Assembly: GCA_024803745.1 (NCBI GenBank)
Contig: JANJXV010000193.1
Coordinates: forward strand, 1,364,001-1,428,000
Reading direction: 5' to 3'
Origin: Megascapheus bottae
Lineage: Eukaryota > Chordata > Mammalia > Rodentia > Geomyidae
Length of the DNA stretch: 64,000 bases
The notes beneath the pieces are model-generated. The model saw nothing but the letters and a program-made list of their open reading frames with translations, was not told where the DNA came from and made no database searches. Positions 10,721 through 23,184 of this stretch are shown piece by piece. The translations under genes were made by a program, and so were the position numbers. How positions within the stretch are numbered: position 1 is the stretch's first letter; the number at the start of each line of letters is the position of its first letter.

Positions 10721-13700
10721 CTACTGATTATGACGAATGAGGAAAACCACTGAGCCTAAGTTCCTTTGAGTCTGGCTTACTTCACTTAATATGATTTGTT
10801 CTAAGTCTTTCCATTTCCTAACAAATGGGGCGATGTCATTCTTTCTGACAGCAGCATAGAATTCCATTGTGTACAAATACCACAACTTGTTGATCCACTC
10901 ATCAACTGAGGGACATCTTGGTTGGTTCCATATCTTTGCTATGGTGAATAGTGCTGCAATGAACATTGTTGTGCTAGTGGGTTTAGTATGCCCTTGTTTC
11001 TGGATTGTTGGGTAAATGCCAAGTACTGGAATTGCTGGGTCATAGGGGAGTTGTATGTTTAGCGTTTTGAGGCACTGCCGCACTGCTTTCCATAGTGGTT
11101 GAACGAGTTTGCACTCCCACCAACAGTGTAGTAGTGATCCCTCCTGACCACATCCCCTCCAGCATCTGTTGTCATTCGTTTTCCTGATCCTGGCCATTCT
11201 AACTGGAGTTAGGTGGAATCTTAGACTTGTTTTGATTTGCATTTCTTTTATGACCAGAGATGTTGAGCATTTCTTCATGTGTCTATAGGCCATTTTTGTT
11301 TCTTCTTCAGAGAAGACTCTCTTTAAGTCTTTGGCCCATTTTGTAATGGGATGGGTGTTACTTTGGAGGTTAGTTTTGGAGTGATTCAGTTTTTTGAGTT
11401 GTTGATATATTTTAGATATGAGGCCTTGTTCCGTTGTTTGGGTGGTGAAGATCTTCTCCCACTCTGTAGGCTTCCTGATTAGTTTACTAGCTATATCCGT
11501 TGCCATACAAAAGCTCTGCAGTTTAATGCAGTCCCACTTATCCAGCCTTTCTCTGATTTGTTGTGATTCTTGGTCCTTATTAAGAAAGTTTCGACCTGTA
11601 CCAAGGAGGCCTAGTGTATCTCCTATTCCTTCCTGTAAACTTTTCAGTGTGTCAGCTTTTACCTCCACGTCTTTGATCCATTTGGAGTTAATTCTAGTGC
11701 AAGGTGACAAAGAAGGATCCAACTTTAGTTTTCTGCAGGTGTTTAACCAGTTCAGCCAGCACAACTTGTTGAAGAGGCTATCTTTCTTCCATTCTATTTT
11801 TTTGGCTCCCTGGTCAAAGATTAGGTGGCCATAGGTCTGTGGTTTAATATCTGGGTCCGCAGTTCTACTCCATTGGACTTCAGGCCTGTTCTTGTGCCAG
11901 TACCAAGCTGTTTTGGGAATTATAGCTCTGTAATAGAGCCTTAAGTTTGGAATTGAAATTCCTCCAGCGCTGTTCTTTCTGCTAAGAAGTGTTTTTGCTA
12001 TACGGGGTCTTTTATTATTCCATATGAAATTTTGAATTGCCTCTTCTATGTCTTTAAAGAATGACATTGGGATGTTGATGGGTATTACATTGAATTTGTA
12101 GATAGCCCTTGGCAAGGTTGTCATTTTCACAATGTTGGTTCTTCCAATCCAGGAGCACGGGAGGTTTTTCCATTTCCTTAGTTCTGCTTTAATTTCCTTT
12201 TATAGGGTTTTAAAGTTTTCATCTAAACAGTCCTTTACATTCTTAGTTAAGCTAATTGCTAGGTACTTTATTTTTTTTGAGGCTATTGTGAAAGGATTTT
12301 CTTTCCTGATTATTGCCTCGTTCCTCACAGTGTTGGCGTAAAGTAAGGCAGTTGATTTGTGAGGGTTGATTTTATGGCCTGCTACCCTTCCAAAGCTTTG
12401 AATCAGCTCAAGGAGCTTGGGAGTAGAGTCTATAGGATTCTTTAAATACAGAATCATGTCATCTGCAAAGACGGATAGTTTTATTTCCTCTTTCCCTACT
12501 TGGATCCCCTCTATGCTTGCTTCTTGCCTTATTGCACTGCCTAGGAATTCTAGTACTATGTTAAAAAGGAGTGGAGAGAGTGGGCATCCTTGTCTCCTTC
12601 CTGATTTTAGAGGGAATGGCTTAGATTTTCACCATTAAGTATAATACTAGCAGTGGGTTTCTCATACACAGCCTTTATTACATTGAGAAATGTTCCATGG
12701 ATTCCTAGTTTCTCCACATCTTTTAACATAAAGGGGGTTTGGATCTTGTCAAATGCCTTTTCCGCATCTATTGAGACAATCATGTGATTTTATCCCTGCT
12801 CCTGTTGATGTGTTGAATTATATTAATTGATTTGTGTATGTTGAACCAGCTTTGCCTCCCTGTGATGAATCCAGTTTGATCATAGTGTATATTTTTTTGG
12901 ATGAGTTGTTGTAGACGGTTGGCCAGTATTTTGTTGAGAAGTTTTGCATCGAGGTTCATCAAAGAAATGTGTCTATAGATCTCTTTCTTTGATGAATCTC
13001 TGTCTGGTTTGGGGATGAGGGATATGCTGGCTTCACAGAATCAGTTTAGTAAAGAACCTTCATTTTCAATTTCATTGAAGAGCTTGAGGAGTATTGGTGT
13101 GAGCTCTGCTTTGAAGACCTTATAGAATGCAGCTGTGAATCCATCTGGCCCTGGGCTCTTTTTAAGTGGAAGTTGTCTAAATTCCATTTCTATTTCAGAG
13201 CTTGAAATAGGCCTGTTGAGTTGGGTTAGCTCTTCTTGGTTCATTGTGTGTATGTTAATATTGTCTAGGAATTCATCCATTTCTTCTAGATTCTCAAATT
13301 TGTTGGCGTAAAGGTTTGAGAAGTATTCCCTCATGATATTCTGGATCTTAATAATTTCTGTCGTGATATTACCATTTTCATCTGCGATTTTGTTTATTTC
13401 GATATGCTCTCTTCTTTTTTTGGTAAGATTTGCTAAGGGCTTGTCAATTTTGTTAATTCTTTCAAGAAACAACTCCTTGTTTTGTTGATTCTTTCTATAG
13501 TTTTTTTTATTCCAAATCATTTAATTCTGCTTTGATTTTAATAATTTTCTTTCTCCTAATGGGTTTAGGGTTGGTTTGTTGCTCTTTTTCCAGGAGGTTA
13601 AGGTGAGACATTAACTAGTTGGTTTGCCATTTTTCCAACTTGCTGTTGTAGGCACTCAGCGCTATAAATTTTCCTCTGAGTACTGCCTTTGTTGTGTCCA

Positions 13701-14548
13701 TAAGGAGTTGATATTTGTGTGCTCCTTATTGTTAAATTTCATAAACAGTTGGATATCTGTTCTGATCTCTTCGATTACCCATTGTTTTTGATTCAACAAT
13801 GTGTTGTTCAGTCTCCATGAGTTACAGGGTTTTCTTTGGTGGAGATGTGTGTTCAGCTCCAATTTGATGCCTTTATGGTCTGAGAGTGTGCATGGAATAA
13901 TTTCAGTGTTTCTGAATCTGTCCAGGTTTGTTTTATGGCCTAAGGTGTGGTCTATTTTGGAAAATGTTCCATGTGCTGCTGAGAAAAACGTATATTGTGG
14001 TGTTACTGGGTGGAAAATTCTGCAGATGTATGTTGCATCTAGTCGGTCTATATAGTTGTTCAGTTCTAAGGTTTCTCTGTTGAGTTTTTGCCTTGTTGAT
14101 CTGTCCATAGGTGAGAGTGGTGTGTTAAACTCACCAACAATCACTGTGTTTCGATCTATGTATGGTTTCAGTGTAAGTGAAGTTTGGAGCTCCGGGACTG
14201 GGTGTGTAAATATTTAGGATTGTTATGTCTTCCTGGAGGAAAGATCCCTTTAGTAGTATGTTGTACACTTCTTTGTCTTTTCTTACTATTTTTTGTTTGA
14301 AGTCTATTGTATCTGATATGAGGATGGCAACTCTAGCCTGTTTATGGGGGCAGTTAGCTTGATAGAGTTTATTCCAACTTCTCACTTTCAAAAGATGATT
14401 GTTTTTAGGTAAGATGTGTCTCTCGAAGTCAGCAGAATCATGGCTCTTGCTTTTTGATCCAACGAGACAACCTATGCCGTTTAATTGGAGAGTTCAGTCC
14501 ATTGATATTGAGAGTTAGGATTGAGACATATTTATTAGATCCTACCAT
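10721..14548 (-). pseudogene. L1 ORF2, copy B, broken
   Basis: It has the same domain order as copy A. Shared breaks are TGAs at 14429-14431 and 13041-13043 and the frameshift near 12783. Private breaks include a TAA at 12200-12202. A one-base deletion near 12617, which breaks the frame between RT motifs A and B, is shared only with copy E in the other array. The longest open piece (10721-12130, 469 codons) covers the C-terminal region and keeps the CCHC-type cysteines. Confidence 0.91.
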
Positions 14549-14596
14549 TTTTAAAAGCTTTTAGTAGGGCCTGTGTCTTGACAGTTCTTGTGGTCC

Positions 14597-15780
14597 TTAG
14601 ATGGTATGCTGTTTAGGTGCCATTTCTTTCCCTATAATGCATTTATTTTGGTTTTGTATGTATAGAGCATCGTTGGGAATTCTCTGTAGTGTTGGTTTTG
14701 TTTCGACATATTGTTGCAGCTTTTCCCTGGAATGGAATGTTTTTATTTTTCCCTCAATTATGAATGAGAGCTTAGCTGGCTACAGTATTCTTGGTTGGTA
14801 GTTATTTGATTTAAGGGCATGACATATATGCTTCCAGTCACTTCGTGCTTGCATGGTCTCTGCTGAGAAATCTGGGGTTATTCTGATTGGTTTGCCTTTA
14901 TAGGTTACTGATCCCTTTTCCCTGGCTGCCTTTAGGATCTTTCCTTTCGATTCTATTGATCCAGTTCGGATCACAATGTGGCGGTGGGATGTTCTTTTCT
15001 GGTCAGGTCTGTTTGGGGTTCTAAAAGCTTCTCATATGTGGGTGGGCCTGCCCTTCTGGATATTTTGGAAATTCTCTGAGGTGATTCCCTGAAGTATATT
15101 TCCAATACCATTGACCTCTTTCTCCACGCCCTCCTCAATACCAACTAGCCTTAAATTAGGCTTCCTAAGTGTATCTTGGACCTTCTGAAGCGCTCTCTCA
15201 TATTTCCTAGATTTGGATTGACTCATTTTCTGTTCTTTATAATACCTAAATTATCTTCAGCCCCTGAAATTCTCTCCTCTGCATTGTCTAACCTGCTATC
15301 AAAGCTATCTACTTTATTTTTCATCTCCCTTGCTTCTAATTGCTCACTTTTGATGCCTTGCCTCTCTTGTTTTAGATCATGTATGTATTTCTTTATCTCC
15401 TTGATTTCCTTTTGAGTGGTTAGCTCAGTAGCTTTATTTTCTTTGGACATTTGCTGGAGTTTGGTCCGGTTTTTATTTGTGGATTCTATGAATTCATCCA
15501 TCTTTCTTTGAAAAACCTTTATTATGGCCTCCTATTTGGCTTCTTCTTTTTCACTTATCACCTTGTTTTTGCTTTCCTCTTGTTCAGCTATGGTTTCCTC
15601 CATTATCTCTTTCTTTATATTTTCACATTTTTCATTAATGATGTTTATCAATTGCATTTGTGTAGCAATTGGAAGACTCTCCTCTAGGTTTGCCAGTGAC
15701 TGTTCCATTGTCTGTTTACATTGGGTGGGGGATGTTGTTTCTTGATTTGACATTTTTCTTGAGTTTCTTGTTCTGCCCAT
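14597..15780 (-). pseudogene. L1 ORF1, copy B, heavily broken
   Basis: It carries the shared ATGA break at 15223-15226 and the shared TAG at 14780-14782. It also has private stops: a CGA-to-TGA change at 15032-15034 (a CpG-type mutation) and a TAG at 15532-15534 in the coiled coil. The coiled-coil and RRM signatures remain readable between the breaks. Confidence 0.88.
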
Positions 15781-16340
15781 TTGACAATGGGAGCAAGATT
15801 ACTACTAAATACGATTATAGTTTTTCAGATATAACCAACCTAGACATCTGTAGCTGGCAGACACTAGATGTTCACAAGTTTTGATTGGTATTATCACTCT
15901 TTCTTTTTGTGCACTTACAGACCAGCCTAATACAACCACTGATAAGCGATTTATACCCAAAACAATAAGCCTCTCAATCCAATCTCTATTGCCTTTAAGT
16001 CCCTCTGAGCCTAGAGAATAATTAACCACCTACATATACAATATTGCTCAACAGCCATCAAGTGTAGATCCGTGCAGTATAAGGGTTGAAAGACGAGCAG
16101 AGATCCAGAGATAGAAAAAAAGAATGAGAGAGGTCAGGGGAGGTACAAAAGGATTAACGTAGGAGTGTAACAATATTGTAGTAATGAAGAAAAGGTATAG
16201 CATAAGGATAACTGACCTAAGTTGGTAAGTAGGTAGCATATTTGAGTACAAAGTTTGGAAAGTATTAGAATAAAACTTATGTGTTGCTGCACGACTAGCT
16301 CTTAGCCCAACCAGTGGCCTCACAGTGGACCATTGGATGG
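15781..16340 (-). promoter_or_regulatory. Putative L1 5' region, copy B
   Basis: This is equivalent to 950-1509. Scattered substitutions are present; position is the only support for a promoter role. Confidence 0.48.
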
Positions 16341-17715
16341 ATCTGTTTTTCTTGTCCACGTTGAGGGAAAGGGCTATTTCACAAGATGCAGAAGCGAAGA
16401 TTTCAGAAGCAAATTCTGTGAGTGAATTAGCTCGTAAAAAGCATTTTTATTTTCTTTTATCTTTCTGCCAGTCTTGGGGCTTGAATTCAGGGCCTGAGCA
16501 CTGTCTCGGGTTTTGTCTAGTATAGCCCTCTGCCACTTGAGCCACAGTGCCACATCTAGATTTTCTATCTATGTGATAATGAGCAATCAAACCCAGATCT
16601 TCATGGATGCTAGGCAAGCACTCTAGCAACATGCCAAACTCTCAACCCTGACATAGTAATTATAAAGTCATCATCATCATCATCATCATATCCAAATATC
16701 TTTTCTCCTACAAAGAATGAACACTTAACTGTGTCTAAGGTTTTTTTTTAATTTCACTAATTCTTCTGTGTTTTTCCCTCTTGCATTTTTTACACTTGAC
16801 AGCGAAGCTAATCATCAGGAAAAAAGTGATTAGGATACAGAAACCTAATAATATCCTAGTAGATTGACGTCAAAAATATGTGCAAGATGCCCTGTGTGTT
16901 TGACCTCGTGGTAGAGTACTTGGCTACCAAGCAAAAAGACTCAGGTTTGATACCTCATTACCACATACATAGAAAACGCTGCAAGTTGTGCTGTGGCTCG
17001 GTGGGACAGCTAAAGCCTAAAGAAAACCGAAGAACAATGTTCACACTCTGAGGTCAAGTCCCAAGACTAGCAAAAACAAAAAAAAATTCGACAAGGGGCA
17101 AAATACAGGCAGAGAAAGCACTGTGAAGAAAATGTTTTGTAAAGGATGAGGGCAATATTGACCCTTAAGTTTGGATCTTACCTAAGAAAGGCTCCTTGAG
17201 CCTGAGACCAGACTGGTAGTTGGGCCTAGTGGAAGATATTGGGATTGGACAAATAAGGTGTGCTGTATACTACATCCACATGTATATTGTGAGATTGGAG
17301 GAGAGATTCAGCCTCCAGTATGTCTTTGGTGAGGTCTTTTGTGAGCAAGGATCTTTGGTCATTGGGCCCTGAAAGGTGACCCTGCCTCCCTCACAATGGA
17401 ACAGAATATGGAACCCTGGTAACCAAGCCACTGTAACTAACAACCAGCTCAAGCCAGCTCACTTGGCCTGTGGCTCAGGAGGAAGAAAGATGTTGCTGTG
17501 CTGTTGCCAAAGGTCAGGAAACTCGAGTCTCAGGCATGGAAGTTGTGGATGTCTTACTCGAAGATGTACATGCTAGATCATTGCCAAGCCACAAATCCAG
17601 TATAACAGAACTTTCTCTAAGAAGAAGGCCAGGAAAATCCAGGGCAACCAGATGAGGTATATTTCTGAGAAGAAATGTATTTCACCCCATCATCCTCCCC
17701 AGACACTACAACTTT
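16341..17715. repeat. Spacer S, copy S2 (more diverged)
   Basis: It contains a minus IDL-Geo SINE at about 16466-16650, a TCA microsatellite with 7 repeats (about 16668-16688), a plus IDL-Geo SINE at about 16888-17095, and the common non-repeat tail. It differs from S0 and S1 at clearly more sites, in line with its place at the array edge. Confidence 0.84.
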
Positions 17716-19995
17716 CTTTTTTTTCATTTTTTTATTGTAATTAGTAAAAGGGTTAGATGATATTTGCCAGATAGAAGGTGCATGAATTCACATACATTGA
17801 TACCCTTTCACATGTCTTGGTACCCATTTCCCTCCAGCTCCACAGCCCCCACCCGTCTTGGTTTTCCCCCCTTCCCTATCAATTTTCAAATATCCAAATA
17901 CAAATAAATTCAATATATGAGATAACAAAGTGAGATACTATACCAATATGGGATAACCAAGGGACAGCAAAGGAGATGAGAGACAACATAGTACATTAAG
18001 AACAATAATCATTCATTATGTGGCTTTTGTTTCAATATCCTGGAGGTCCTTTCAATTAGCTTCACATTATATGGCCTTATATATGGCCTTTTGCTCTATT
18101 GCAAATTTCTGCTAGTAGAGCCCAAGGTTTCTATTGATTATGATAAATGAGGGAAACCACTGAGCCTAAGTTCCTTTGAGTCTGGCTTACTTCACTTAAT
18201 ATGATTTGTTCTAAGTCTTTCCATTTCCTAACAAATGGTGCGATGTCATTTTTTCTGACAGCTGCATAGAATTCCATTGTGTACAAATACCGCAATTGTT
18301 GATCCACTCATCAACTGAGGGACATCTTGGTTGGTTCCATATCTTTGGTATGGTTAATAGTGCTGCAATGAACATTGTTGTGCTAGTGGGTTTAGTATGC
18401 CCTTGCTTCTGGATTGTTGGGTAAATGCCAAGTAGTGGAATTGGTGGGCCATAGGGGAGTTGTATGTTTAGCGTTTTGAGGCACAGCCGCACTGCTTTCC
18501 GTAGTGGTTGAACGAGTTTGCACTCCCATCAACAGTGTAGTACTGATCCCTCCTGGCCACATCGCCTCCAGCATCTGTTGTCATTCATTTTCCTGATCCT
18601 GGCCATTCTAACTGGAGTTAGGTGGAATCTTAGAGTTGTTTTGATTTGCATTTCTTTTATGACCAGAGATGTTGAGCATTTCTTCATGTGTCTATAGGCA
18701 ATTTTGTTTCTTCTTCAGAGAAGACTCTCTTAAGTCTTTGGCCCATTTTTAATGGGATGGGTGTTACTTTGGAGGTGAGTTTTGGAGTGATTCAATTTTT
18801 TGAGTTGTTGATATATTTTAGATATGAGGCCTTTGTCCGTTGTTTGGGTGGTGAAGATCTTCTCCCACTCTGTAGGCTTCCTGATTAATTTACTAGCTAT
18901 ATCCGTTGCCATACAAAAGCTCTGCAGTTTAATGCAGTCCCACTTATCCAGCCTTTCTCTGATTTGTTGTGATTCTTGGTCCTTATTAAGAAAGTTTCGA
19001 CCTGTGCCAAGGAGGCCTAGTGTATCTCCTATTCCTTCCTGTAAACTTTTCAGTGTGTCAGCTTTTACCTCCACGTCTTTGATCCATTTGGAGTTAATTC
19101 TAGTGCAAGGGGACAAAGAAGGATCCAACTTATTTTTCTGCAGGTGTTTAACCAGTTCTGCCAGCACAACTTGTTGAAGAGGCTATCTTTCTTCCATTCT
19201 ATTTTTTTGGCTCCCTGGTCAAAGATTAGGTGGCCATAGGTCTGTGGTTTAATATCTGGGTCCGCAGTTCTACTGCAATGGACTTCAGGCCTGTTCTTGT
19301 GCCAGTACCAAGCTGTTTTGAGAATTATAGCTCTGTAATAGAGTCTTAAGTTTGGAATTGAAATTCCTCCAGCGCTGTTCTTTCTGCTAAGAAGTATTTT
19401 TGCTATACGGGGTCTTTTATTATTCCATATGAAATTTTGAATTGCCTCTTCTATTTCTTTAAAGAATGACATTGGGATGTTGATTGGTATTACATTGAAT
19501 TTGTAGATAGCCCTTGGCAAGATTGTCATTTTCACAATGTTGATTCTTCCATTCCAGGAGCAAGGGAGGTTTTTCCCTTTCCTTAGTTCTGCTTTTATTT
19601 CCTTTTTTATGGTTTTAAAGTTTTCATCTAAACGGTCCTTTACATTCTTAGTTAAGCTAATTGCTAGGTACTTTATTTTCTTTGAGGCTACTGTGAAAGG
19701 AATTTCTTTCCTGATTATTGCCTCGTTCTTCTCAGTGTTGGCATAAAGTAAGGTAGTTGATTTGTGAGGGTTCATTTTATGGCCTGTTACCCTTCCAAAG
19801 CTTTGAATCAGCTCAAGGAGCTTGGGAGTAGAGTCTATAGGATTCTTTAAATACAGAATCATGTCATCGGCAAAGAGGGATAGTTTTATTTCCTCTTTCC
19901 CTTCTTGGATCCCCTTTATGCTTGCTTCTTGCCTTATTGCACTGCCTAGGAATTCTAGTACTATGTTAAAAAGGAGTGGAGGGAGTGGGCATCCT
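17716..19995 (-). mobile_element. L1 copy C, 3' half only, cut at the array boundary
   Basis: This is the minus-strand L1 3'UTR (about 17716-18130) and the ORF2 3' half. It ends abruptly at 19995 between RT motifs B and A, where non-array DNA begins. It carries many private substitutions and indels (for example a lost base near 18294). Confidence 0.92.
18131..19995 (-). pseudogene. L1 ORF2 3' half, copy C, truncated and broken
   Basis: It covers RT from just after motif B through motif C (ADD) to the C-terminus. It is split into several frames (open pieces 19065-19862, 18730-19167, 18211-18492). The CCHC region is also damaged: the plus-strand sequence near 18520-18560 differs at several codons. 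The 5' part of ORF2 is absent because the array ends here. Confidence 0.9.
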
Positions 19996-20071
19996 GAATG
20001 CTACCCCCTAGCACTTTAATATAAAGCTTTGGGCTGTGGCATTTTAAGCACAATTCAACGCTCTGTTTTTT
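19996..20071. other. Array/island junction, left side
   Basis: Sequence switches from L1 ORF2 to unrelated DNA at 19995/19996. No target-site duplication, poly-A or long microhomology with the right junction (48545/48546) is visible. Confidence 0.8.
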
Positions 20072-20175
20072 GCTGGTTAATTAGAGGTAAAAATATTATG
20101 GAATGTATTGCGTGGCTGATTTTGAACTGGAATCCTCAGTTCTCAGCTTATCTTGAGTACCTAGGATTACAGTAC
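20072..20175 (-). mobile_element. 7SL-type SINE half, degraded
   Basis: In reverse orientation it matches the left (B1/Alu-like) half of the composite SINE described at 47870-48110: a 'gattac' then 'cctcagttctcagc' order and a 'gttaatt' start. It is old and lacks a clear right half. Confidence 0.55.
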
Positions 20176-20489
20176 TTTTACAACATGTATGCTCATACAC
20201 ATTGCTTCTGATCCAAACACTCATTGTTCTATTTAACTAACAAGATGTGAGGAACGATGATTGACTGTAATTTACTAGATGGGATTCTAGTGAGTATATA
20301 TTTCCACTTCCACTCTGAAGCCAGGGAAATGTTTCTGGTACATGTTTCAACTATCTCCCAAAGAGGAAATAATATGTGAGTACGTTTGGTAGTATTTCAG
20401 ATAGGAGATGGACTTTGGTGTTTGGAACCTGTTGGGCAGAGTGTATCAGCTGGGCTGTGATAACAGAGATGATGTTACAGACAGTAATA

Positions 20490-20578
20490 TCTTCATCCCA
20501 GACAGACTTAATCCAGATCCTTGGATTTCAGGCCTTGAGTAGATAGAATTACAAGTGTGAGCTGCCACCACCACCTGG
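20490..20578 (-). mobile_element. 7SL-type SINE fragment
   Basis: This is a short reverse-oriented remnant with the motif order cttgagtag, gaattacaagtgtgag, ccaccacc typical of the B1/Alu-like half of the composite SINE. Confidence 0.55.
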
Positions 20579-21283
20579 TTCATTTTGGAAACCTTAATTG
20601 CTTCTCATTTGTTCCTTTCCTATTTTGGAAGATTGATCTAAGCTGGCTGATTGTGCATCACAATGAAGTGATTGGCCTCAGGAATTGCAAATATTTGTTT
20701 CATCAGCACGGAATGAATGAAGTTGATCTAAACCCAATAGTATTTTCCTTCTGATAAATAGGGAACTTACTTATATCATTTTTCCTTGCCTTTGCTTTCC
20801 CAAAGCAAGCAACATGTTTCTTAAAAACTATACTTCATGAGAATATTATAATTAGAAGCTATCTTCTGCACACTTCAGAATAGTCCTTGCATTTATAAAC
20901 TTATATTACAATATTAGGTAGAAGAATGGTGACTGTTAGTTTCATAACTACTTCATATGTTTTACTCTTTAAGGCTCATTAAGTCAAGAAGGGATTAAAT
21001 ACATTTATATAATAGTAGAACATAGCTCCTGCTGATTTGATGTGTGTGCAGATGATACACAGATTTATTAGGATTACTCAAAAGTTTTCTTCAAATTTTC
21101 AGTAGTAGACTGCTATGCTAACTGGTAGGTGATAGTAATGATGCTGAAATTCTATGAATCAGCTATGAAGCAGAATTTCAGGGGAGAGTATTTGCTAGGG
21201 ACTTAATTTCTAAGACGCATATCAAGAATATTGAACTATAACACCAAATGATGGAGGACTCAGCGTCACATATTGTTGTTTTA
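20579..21283. other. Intergenic DNA, nothing recognised
   Basis: AT-rich sequence with no ORF above chance length, no repeat I can name and no splice-flanked coding block. Confidence 0.6.
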
Positions 21284-21495
21284 TGCAAGTCCTGGGACTT
21301 GAACCCAGGGCCTGGGAACTGTCCTTAAAAGTTTTTTTTTGCTTCATGCTAGTGTTCTACCACTTTATCCACAGCTCCACTTCCAGATTTTTGGTAATGA
21401 ACTGTAAATCAGAATATCATGCAATGTGTTTGGGCTGGATTCAAACCTGATTCTGTGTAGATAGGATTCCAAGTGTGAGCGCACAGAGCCTGGCT
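21284..21495 (-). mobile_element. Composite 7SL-Geo SINE
   Basis: Reverse orientation: the Geo half (ggacttgaacccagggcctgg) is followed by the B1-like half ending in a 'gtgtgagcg' block. It is moderately diverged, with a poly-T run inside. Confidence 0.75.
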
Positions 21496-21511
21496 AGTAT
21501 CATTCATCATT

Positions 21512-21736
21512 CAAGTCATGGGACTGCAATTCTGCACCTGGGTCTTGTCACTGAGCTTTTCAGCTCAAGACTACTGCCCTATCCCTTGAGCCATAGGGCC
21601 ACTTCTGGGTTTCTGGTGGTTAATTGGAGATAAGAGTCACATGGACTTCAGTGCCCAGGCTGACTTTGAACTGCTATCCTTGGATCCCAGCCTCTTGAGT
21701 AGCTACATTTACAAGTGTGAGCCACCATACCCGGCT
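21512..21736 (-). mobile_element. Composite 7SL-Geo SINE
   Basis: A clearer reverse-oriented copy directly after the previous one: Geo half with gcttttcagctcaag, then gttaattggagataagagtc and the B1-like half ending gtgagccaccatacccggc. Confidence 0.82.
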
Positions 21737-21746
21737 AAATTATTTT

Positions 21747-21990
21747 TTAAGTTAATTTTTTTTGTTAAGTCAATATATAGTTGGCATACGGTTACATAAG
21801 TAATGAACACATTTCTTAAGAAAATTGTTATCCCCTCCCTCATTTTTCTCTGTTTTCCTACCCTCAGCCCCCTCTCCACCCAGATTGTTCAGTTCATTTC
21901 CGTTTAGTGTCTTCCAAGTATCACTGTTCAATTGGTTCACCCTTTTTCCTTTGTTTTTTTTTTTTTACCATTTTATTATACCCTCTCCAT
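21747..21990 (-). mobile_element. LINE 3'-end-like fragment
   Basis: About 130 bp (21765-21880) also occurs at 28403-28545: a gttacataagtaatgaacacattt block followed by a CCCTCC-rich pyrimidine tract. The layout resembles an L1 3'UTR read in reverse (A-rich end, then G-rich tract on the minus strand). Assignment to L1 is inferred. Confidence 0.45.
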
Positions 21991-22163
21991 TCCCCAAATC
22001 ACATAAACCTATGTACAAGACACAGGGTACCCGAATTCAACACAGTGACTACAGAGAATAAAACTAAAGGGAAAAAGAAGAAAAGAGGTAAAAAGCAAAG
22101 AAAATGAAAGAACATCATACAGTACCTTAGAAGCAACAACACTGAAAAAACAAAACATAAAAC

Positions 22164-22312
22164 CTTGGGCTGAAAATGAAGCTTGCCTAGCATGTATGAA
22201 ACCCTGGATTCCATTCCTCAGCACCACATAAACAAAAAACTGGAAGTGCCACTGTGACTCAGCTGGTAGATTTCTAACGTTCAGCACAGAGTGTCTCCAA
22301 GTGACAAAAATC
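22164..22312 (+). mobile_element. IDL-Geo SINE, partial
   Basis: It has an ID-like left half with a B-box-like 'ggattccattcc' and the phrase cctagcatgtatgaaaccctgg, followed by a degraded Geo half. Confidence 0.68.
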
Positions 22313-22393
22313 TGTCACATTTAAGTCAGTCTTCAAAACTTTGCTAGGAACCAGTTATGTGATTTGGAATAAAGTCCAGTTTTCAAAAAATCA

Positions 22394-22640
22394 CTAGCCA
22401 GGCGCTGGAGGGTCATAATTGTCATTCTACTAGCCAGGGAGAAGGTGATTCAAAGCCTTTGCAAGCATAAAAAATGAAAACAAAAAAAACTGTAAGATTC
22501 TACTCTCCACATATCCACCCAAAAACTAAGTGGAGTTGTGGCTAAAACTGGTACAGCATTAGCCTTGAGGAAAAAGAACTAAGAGACCTTGCCCTGGTCC
22601 AAAGTTCAACCTCCCCACCAAGAAACAAAAAAAAAAGGAG
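22394..22640 (+). mobile_element. Composite 7SL-Geo SINE, degraded
   Basis: A B1-like start (agccaggcgctgg) is followed at about 22515 by a Geo half (gtggagttgtggct ... ttagccttgagg) and an A-rich tail. Confidence 0.6.
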
Positions 22641-23184
22641 TCCAGATACCTTAGTTTAAAAAGTATATCTGGATATCTTAGTAGATTTTTCTGATCTTTC
22701 CTCATTCATCTGATGGAACCACATAATCTTGATCCTGATCTGACTAAGAGCCTGCATTGTGCTTAATAAATTCATTCCACATATTCCAGTAGAATCTGGA
22801 CAGCTAACAGCCACTTACCAATGCTTTATTCTACGTTTAGGCCAGTATGTCTTCATACCATCTACACAGTCAGCTATATCATCTTTCCAGAAGTATCATT
22901 GAGTGTAGAACACTCAGAACTAAAATAATTGCATAAAGATGTAATAAAAACCCTTGATTCATTAAGAAAATTTCTGTACCACTTAGAGCAAGTACATTAG
23001 TGGTATTTACCTCTAGCCTCTTTTTTAAAAAATTTATTAACATTGAATTTTACATCATATTTCAAATGTCATGTTTAACCAACAAGTATTCAAGAAGGGA
23101 ATCGCTATACAATCACTGGCACATAGTTTTTAGAATATAGTAAAAATTAAGCTGAGTCTTTGTATGTCATAGATACAGATTAAT
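22641..23184. other. Intergenic DNA, nothing recognised
   Basis: No gene or nameable repeat seen. AT-rich. Confidence 0.55.

Larger units (their letters stand above)
10306..16340 (-). mobile_element. L1 copy B, complete length, inactive
   Basis: This is a full-length minus-strand L1: 3'UTR about 10306-10720, ORF2 10721-14548, ORF1 14597-15780, 5' region to 16340. It has all the shared lesions plus several private ones. Its 5' half (from about 14160) is visibly more decayed than copy A. Confidence 0.91.
1..19995 (-). repeat. Left tandem array of 7.4-kb L1+spacer units
   Basis: The same sequence anchor recurs at 1, 7425 and 14832, giving periods of 7424 and 7407 bp. Each unit contains a minus-strand L1 followed by the same 1.37-kb non-L1 spacer with identical junctions, so these are DNA-level tandem duplications and not independent L1 insertions. 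The array enters from the left window edge and stops abruptly at 19995 inside L1 ORF2, where unrelated DNA begins. The last unit (from 14832) is visibly more diverged, with more frame breaks than the first two. It behaves like a macrosatellite. Confidence 0.93.
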
